A stretch of DNA of 35,819 nt from Xanthomonas maliensis (lineage in GTDB: Bacteria > Pseudomonadota > Gammaproteobacteria > Xanthomonadales > Xanthomonadaceae), in contig NZ_NSET01000045.1 in NCBI RefSeq assembly GCF_009192945.1, positions 1-35,819 on the forward strand, written 5' to 3'. The translations under genes and the position numbers were made by a program. The notes below the pieces were generated by a model. That model was given only the letters and a program-made list of their open reading frames with translations, did not search any database and had not been told where the DNA came from. The stretch's first letter is position 1. Every line of letters starts with the position of its first letter. This document shows, piece by piece, positions 32,707 to 35,819 of this stretch.

Positions 32707-34255
32707 CACCCCCCGCAAGCTGTCGTTGAACAAGCTCTCCCTCAAGCGCGACAGCGCGCCCGAAGCGCCGAAGCTGGAAGAGCGCCTGCACAAGGTTCTG
32801 GCCCAGGCCGGCCTGGGTTCGCGCCGCGCGCTGGAGCAACGCATCGCCGATGGCCTGATCAAGGTCAATGGCGCCGTCGCGCAGACCGGCATGTCGGTGC
32901 GCAGCGGCGACAAGATCGAACTGGACGGGCGCAGCTTCGTGGCCAGCGCACTGACCGAACCGGCGCGCGTGCTGCTCTACAACAAGCCCGAGGGCGAAGT
33001 GACCACGCGCGAGGATCCGGAAGGCCGGCCGACCGTCTTCGAGTCGCTGCCGGTCCTGAAGGGCTCGCGCTGGATCGCCATCGGCCGCCTGGACATCAAC
33101 ACCACCGGCCTGCTGCTGCTCACCACCGACGGCGAACTGGCCAACGCGATGATGCACCCCTCCTACGAGGTGGAACGCGAGTACGTGGTGCGCGTGCGCG
33201 CACCCGAGGGCGAGGAAAAAGTGCCCGACAGCATGATCGAGCGGCTCTCGCGCGGTGTGTTGCTGGAAGACGGTGGCGCCAAGTTCGATGAGATCGAGCG
33301 CATCGGCGGCACCGACTCGCACGACTGGTTCCGGGTGGTGGTCAAGGAAGGCCGCAATCGCGAAGTGCGCCGGCTGTGGGAATCGCAGGGCTGCCAGGTC
33401 AGTCGCCTCAAGCGCACCCGCTACGGCAAGGTCGCGCTGCCGCGCGAGCTGCTGCGCGGCCACTCGGTCGAACTGGCGCAGGACAAGGTCGAGGCCTTGC
33501 GCAGCGAACTGAAGCTGGAAGAAGGCGCCCCCTCGGCGCTGACGCTGCAGCCGGTGATCGGCCAGCGCCGCGCCGCCAAGTCCACCGTCCATGTGGCTCG
33601 CGATGGCGGCCGTAGCAATGCCTACGTCAATGGCCAGACCTCTGGTGCCGACGAAGGCCGCGAACTGCGCCGTTTCGACAACCCACGCGAAGAGCGTGGC
33701 CGCGGTCGCGGCGGCAAGGGCGGCGGCTTCAAGGGCGGCTTGACGGTCAGCGGCGAAGCGGCCGCCAAGCAGTCGCAGCAGCGTCCCTTCAAGCAGCGTG
33801 GCCCGGCCAAGGGCGATCGCTCGCTGCCGGAAGGCAATCCGGCCGCCTTCCGGAGCTGGTATGTGCCCGATGGCGTGACCACCGGCCCGAGCAACCACCG
33901 CAATGCTGGTCCCAGCGGGCAGGCACGTCCCTATGGCAAGAAGGGACCGGGTGCTGGCGGCGGCGCACGCACCGGTGGTCAGGGTCAGGGTCAGCCACGC
34001 GGAGCCGGTGGTGGCCAGCCAGGCCAGCGCAAGCATCCCTACGGCCATCCGGGCAATGCGCCGGTATTCCCGTCCGACCATGCCACCCCGGGCTTCAGCC
34101 CGTACGGTGCGGCACGCCCGGCTGGTGCCCGGCCCGCCGGCGGTCGTCCCGGTGCCAATCGCGGCCCTGGCGGCGGCAACCGTGGCCCCGGTGCGGGCGG
34201 CCGTCCGCCCGGTGGCGGCAACCGTCGCCCGCCTGGCGGCAACCGCGGTCGTTGA
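32699..34255 (+). CDS. rluB: 23S rRNA pseudouridine synthase RluB-like, with long Gly/Arg-rich tail
   Basis: RluB converts a uridine in 23S rRNA helix 89 (position 2605 in E. coli) to pseudouridine. The 518-residue product has an S4 RNA-binding domain (about 25-72: LEERLHKVLAQAGLGSRRALEQRIADGLIKVNG), the catalytic loop IAIGRLDINTTGLLLLTTDGEL with nucleophile D132, and EGRNREVRRLWESQGCQVSRLKRTRYG. From roughly residue 280 a disordered tail rich in Gly, Arg, Pro and Gln (repeated GGG, RGRGG, RPAG, GGNRGP patterns) nearly doubles the length compared with E. coli RluB. The ATG at 32699 follows GGAG at 8 bases. RluB versus RluE/RluF is judged from the synteny with scpAB. Confidence 0.93.
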   Translation: MSDTPRKLSLNKLSLKRDSAPEAPKLEERLHKVLAQAGLGSRRALEQRIADGLIKVNGAVAQTGMSVRSGDKIELDGRSFVASALTEPARVLLYNKPEGEVTTREDPEGRPTVFESLPVLKGSRWIAIGRLDINTTGLLLLTTDGELANAMMHPSYEVEREYVVRVRAPEGEEKVPDSMIERLSRGVLLEDGGAKFDEIERIGGTDSHDWFRVVVKEGRNREVRRLWESQGCQVSRLKRTRYGKVALPRELLRGHSVELAQDKVEALRSELKLEEGAPSALTLQPVIGQRRAAKSTVHVARDGGRSNAYVNGQTSGADEGRELRRFDNPREERGRGRGGKGGGFKGGLTVSGEAAAKQSQQRPFKQRGPAKGDRSLPEGNPAAFRSWYVPDGVTTGPSNHRNAGPSGQARPYGKKGPGAGGGARTGGQGQGQPRGAGGGQPGQRKHPYGHPGNAPVFPSDHATPGFSPYGAARPAGARPAGGRPGANRGPGGGNRGPGAGGRPPGGGNRRPPGGNRGR

Positions 34256-34270
34256 GTTCGCACACCGCAT

Positions 34271-34306
34271 AAACAACGACGGCCCTGCGAGGGGCCGTCG
34301 TTGTTT
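34271..34306. terminator. Long hairpin after rluB, probable terminator
   Basis: Perfect 15-bp arms, AAACAACGACGGCCC and GGGCCGTCGTTGTTT, with a 6-base loop, beginning 16 bases after the rluB stop. Runs of A and T at the base of the stem on both sides allow it to work in either direction, although the terminal T run is short. Confidence 0.75.
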
Positions 34307-34716
34307 GTGGCCGTCGCCGTAGGCGTCAGCCGGCCCACTGCTGCCACAGCGCCTTGGGCGCGTCGCCGAACAGCGCGCCGTTGTCGCGTTGCTTCGGTGG
34401 ACCCGCGCTTCGCGGACGGATTCGCCATTCGGGAAGGCGACGTTGCGCCGTACCTCGTCGGCCTTGAGTGCTGCGCGCGGCCGGGCTTTGTCGGCGTCTT
34501 CGCCGCTGGCGACGCTGTCCGACGACGGCAGGCGGTCGCAACCTTGCGGCGATGATGAGGACTGCAAGCGCCATGTTGCGGAGCGAACGGGCGCGGCCTA
34601 CGAGGCCGCATCGATGGCCTTACGCAGCATTCTGACAACACTGTCAGCGAGACGTCAGCGTGGGGTCGCCCTGCGGCGACTACGGTGACCGCCTGTTCCC
34701 GCTGCCGGTGCCGCCC
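34307..34716. other. Noncoding stretch upstream of the efflux gene, with inverted repeats
   Basis: About 410 bases without a convincing gene. On the minus strand a short frame ending at 34326 encodes NGALFGDAPKALWQQWAG, which resembles the N-terminus of MBL-fold hydrolases and may be a gene remnant. Closer to the efflux gene are three inverted repeats: GCGGCC-tacga-GGCCGC (34593-34609), CTGACA-acac-TGTCAG (34632-34647) and GTCGCC-ctgc-GGCGAC (34665-34680). The middle one has the size and symmetry of a TetR/MarR-type operator. Confidence 0.5.
34632..34647. promoter_or_regulatory. Candidate operator for the efflux gene
   Basis: CTGACA-ACAC-TGTCAG is a perfect 16-base inverted repeat about 70 bases before the proposed start of the outer-membrane efflux gene. 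The symmetry suggests a dimeric repressor site; no regulator gene is adjacent within the window. Confidence 0.4.
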
Positions 34717-35819
34717 GTGACCGCCCTGCCCCTACCGCCGGTTTCCCGCCGCCTGAGGCCGTTCGCGGCGCTGTTGAGTGTGCTGCTGCTCGGCGGCTGC
34801 ATGGTCGGCCCGGACTACGTGCGTCCGGCGCCGCCGGCCGGCGCACAGCAGCCGTTCGCCGAAGCCGACAACGGCTGGACGCCCGCCGCACCGGCGGCGG
34901 CCGATCCGGCGGCGGCGTGGTGGACCCGCTACGGCGACCCGCAGCTGGATGCCCTGGTCGCGCAGGCCGACCGTGCCAACCAGACACTGCTCCAGGCCGA
35001 GGCACGCTATCGGCAGGCGCAAGCGCTGGTCGGCAGCGCGCGTGCGGCCGAGATGCCGGCGCTGGGCGTGCAGGCCGCGACCACGCGCGCGCGCAACGTC
35101 GCGCTCAAACCGGGCGCGCGCGACGCCGATACGCTGGAGCTGAGCGCCAGCTGGGAGCCGGACTTCTGGGGCCGGATACGACGCAGCGTCGAACAGGCCG
35201 GCGACAGCGCACAGGCCAGCGCCGCCGATCTGGCGCAGGCACGGCTGTCGCTGCAGGCCGCAGTCGTGGCCGATTACCTGCAACTGCGTTTCGATGACCA
35301 GATCCTGGCGCTCTACCAGCGCACCCTGACCGGCTATCGCGACGCGCTGCGGCTGACCCAGGCGCGCGTGCGCGCCGGGGTTGCCAGCACCGCCGATGTG
35401 GCCGCCGCCGAAGCCACCCTGCACAGCACCGAAGCCGCATCGACCGATCTGGCGCTGTCGCGTCGGCAGTTGGACCATGCGCTGGCCGTGCTGCTTGGCC
35501 GTACCCCGGCCGAATTCTCGCTGGCGGCCAGCGACGCACCATTACCGGCGCTGCCCCCGGCCCCGGAAGCACTGCCCTCGGTGCTGCTGCAACGGCGCCC
35601 GGATATCGCCGGCGCCGAGCGGCGCATGGCCGCGGCCAACGCCGGCATCGGCGTGGCGGTGGCAGCGTGGTTCCCGACCCTGTCGCTGAGCGCCAGCGGT
35701 GGCTACGACAGCGCGGGACTGGCCTCGTTGCTGAGCGTGCCGAACCGGGTCTGGGCGGTGGGCGCGGCACTGGCCGGCACGCTGTTCGATGGCGGCGCCC
35801 GCCACGCGCAACGTGCGCA
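34717..35819 (+). CDS. RND efflux outer-membrane factor lipoprotein (NodT/OprM type), 3' truncated by window
   Basis: The frame is open to the window end (367 codons), so only the N-terminal three quarters are seen. It has a lipoprotein signal (RPFAALLSVLLLGGC, Cys28 if the GTG at 34717 is the start) followed by MVGPDYVRPAPP, the hallmark N-terminus of NodT-family TolC-like factors. Further signatures are WWTRYGDPQLDALVAQADRANQTLLQAEARYRQAQALV, LSASWEPDFWGRIRRSVEQA, VVADYLQLRFDDQILALYQRTL, GVASTADVAAAEATLHSTEA, LAVLLGRTPAEFSL, LLQRRPDIAGAERRMAAANAGIGVAVAAWFPTLSLSASGGY and LFDGGARHAQ. It would form the outer-membrane duct of a tripartite drug or toxin pump; the partner genes presumably lie beyond the window. 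The start is uncertain, since no clear ribosome-binding site is seen. Confidence 0.9.
   Translation, partial: MTALPLPPVSRRLRPFAALLSVLLLGGCMVGPDYVRPAPPAGAQQPFAEADNGWTPAAPAAADPAAAWWTRYGDPQLDALVAQADRANQTLLQAEARYRQAQALVGSARAAEMPALGVQAATTRARNVALKPGARDADTLELSASWEPDFWGRIRRSVEQAGDSAQASAADLAQARLSLQAAVVADYLQLRFDDQILALYQRTLTGYRDALRLTQARVRAGVASTADVAAAEATLHSTEAASTDLALSRRQLDHALAVLLGRTPAEFSLAASDAPLPALPPAPEALPSVLLQRRPDIAGAERRMAAANAGIGVAVAAWFPTLSLSASGGYDSAGLASLLSVPNRVWAVGAALAGTLFDGGARHAQRA

Noticed and set aside
33700..34255. Possible tandem repeat array or CRISPR-like pattern at the rluB 3' end
   Set aside because: The repetition comes from Gly/Arg/Pro codons in a continuous reading frame; there are no uniform repeats with unique spacers.
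32183..34567. 794-codon minus-strand frame opposite scpB-rluB
   Set aside because: It results from absence of stop codons in GC-rich low-complexity DNA; scpB and rluB are unmistakable on the plus strand.

Overview
This is a GC-rich chromosomal segment from a gammaproteobacterium of the Xanthomonadaceae, most likely Xanthomonas or a close relative. The evidence is the gene order cmk-rpsA-ihfB-lapA-lapB, the LacI/TonB-receptor/ABC sugar locus, the aguA-aguB pair, scpA-scpB-rluB, and a pair of GTAG-headed REP elements. I saw no rRNA, tRNA, CRISPR array, phage or transposase. The assignment comes from recognising protein families by eye; no database search was run.

Left part (3-11750): folD (minus) diverges from a DUF1244 gene (plus). 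A CPA2/Kef-type antiporter follows on the minus strand. Next comes a long minus-strand series, read right to left: cmk, rpsA, ihfB, lapA, lapB, a WecA/WbpL-like phosphosugar transferase, a WbpM-like nucleotide-sugar dehydratase and galU. From lapA onward the genes abut or overlap, so LPS quality control (LapAB) and envelope sugar synthesis are probably co-transcribed downstream of core translation genes.

Middle part (11925-16444, plus strand): rpmJ with a clear promoter and terminator, a small exported protein, agmatine deiminase (aguA) and N-carbamoylputrescine amidase (aguB), which together make putrescine from agmatine, then a GNAT acetyltransferase and a TraB-family membrane protein.

Right-middle part (16504-29530, minus strand): this is the most distinctive region. 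It is a probable eight-gene carbohydrate-utilisation operon: LacI regulator, Oar-like TonB-dependent receptor, lipoprotein of the GH144/glycoamylase type, ABC sugar-binding lipoprotein, two ABC permeases, a 1054-residue multidomain six-hairpin glycosidase-like protein with a discoidin domain, and an exported endonuclease/exonuclease/phosphatase-family hydrolase. Four successive junctions overlap by 4 bases. Three LacI-type operators share the pattern TGWNANCGNTNWCA. GH144 is known for endo-beta-1,2-glucanases, so the proposed substrate is a beta-1,2-glucan or its oligosaccharides; this is inference. The operon ends at two inverted REP elements whose GTAG heads supply the stop codons of both converging genes.

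Right end (29859-35819): yciI-bolA (minus), then scpA-scpB-rluB (plus), where ScpB has a long acidic tail and RluB a long Gly/Arg/Pro-rich tail. A strong hairpin, a roughly 400-base noncoding stretch with several inverted repeats, and the 5' part of an RND-type outer-membrane efflux lipoprotein gene that runs off the window complete the segment.
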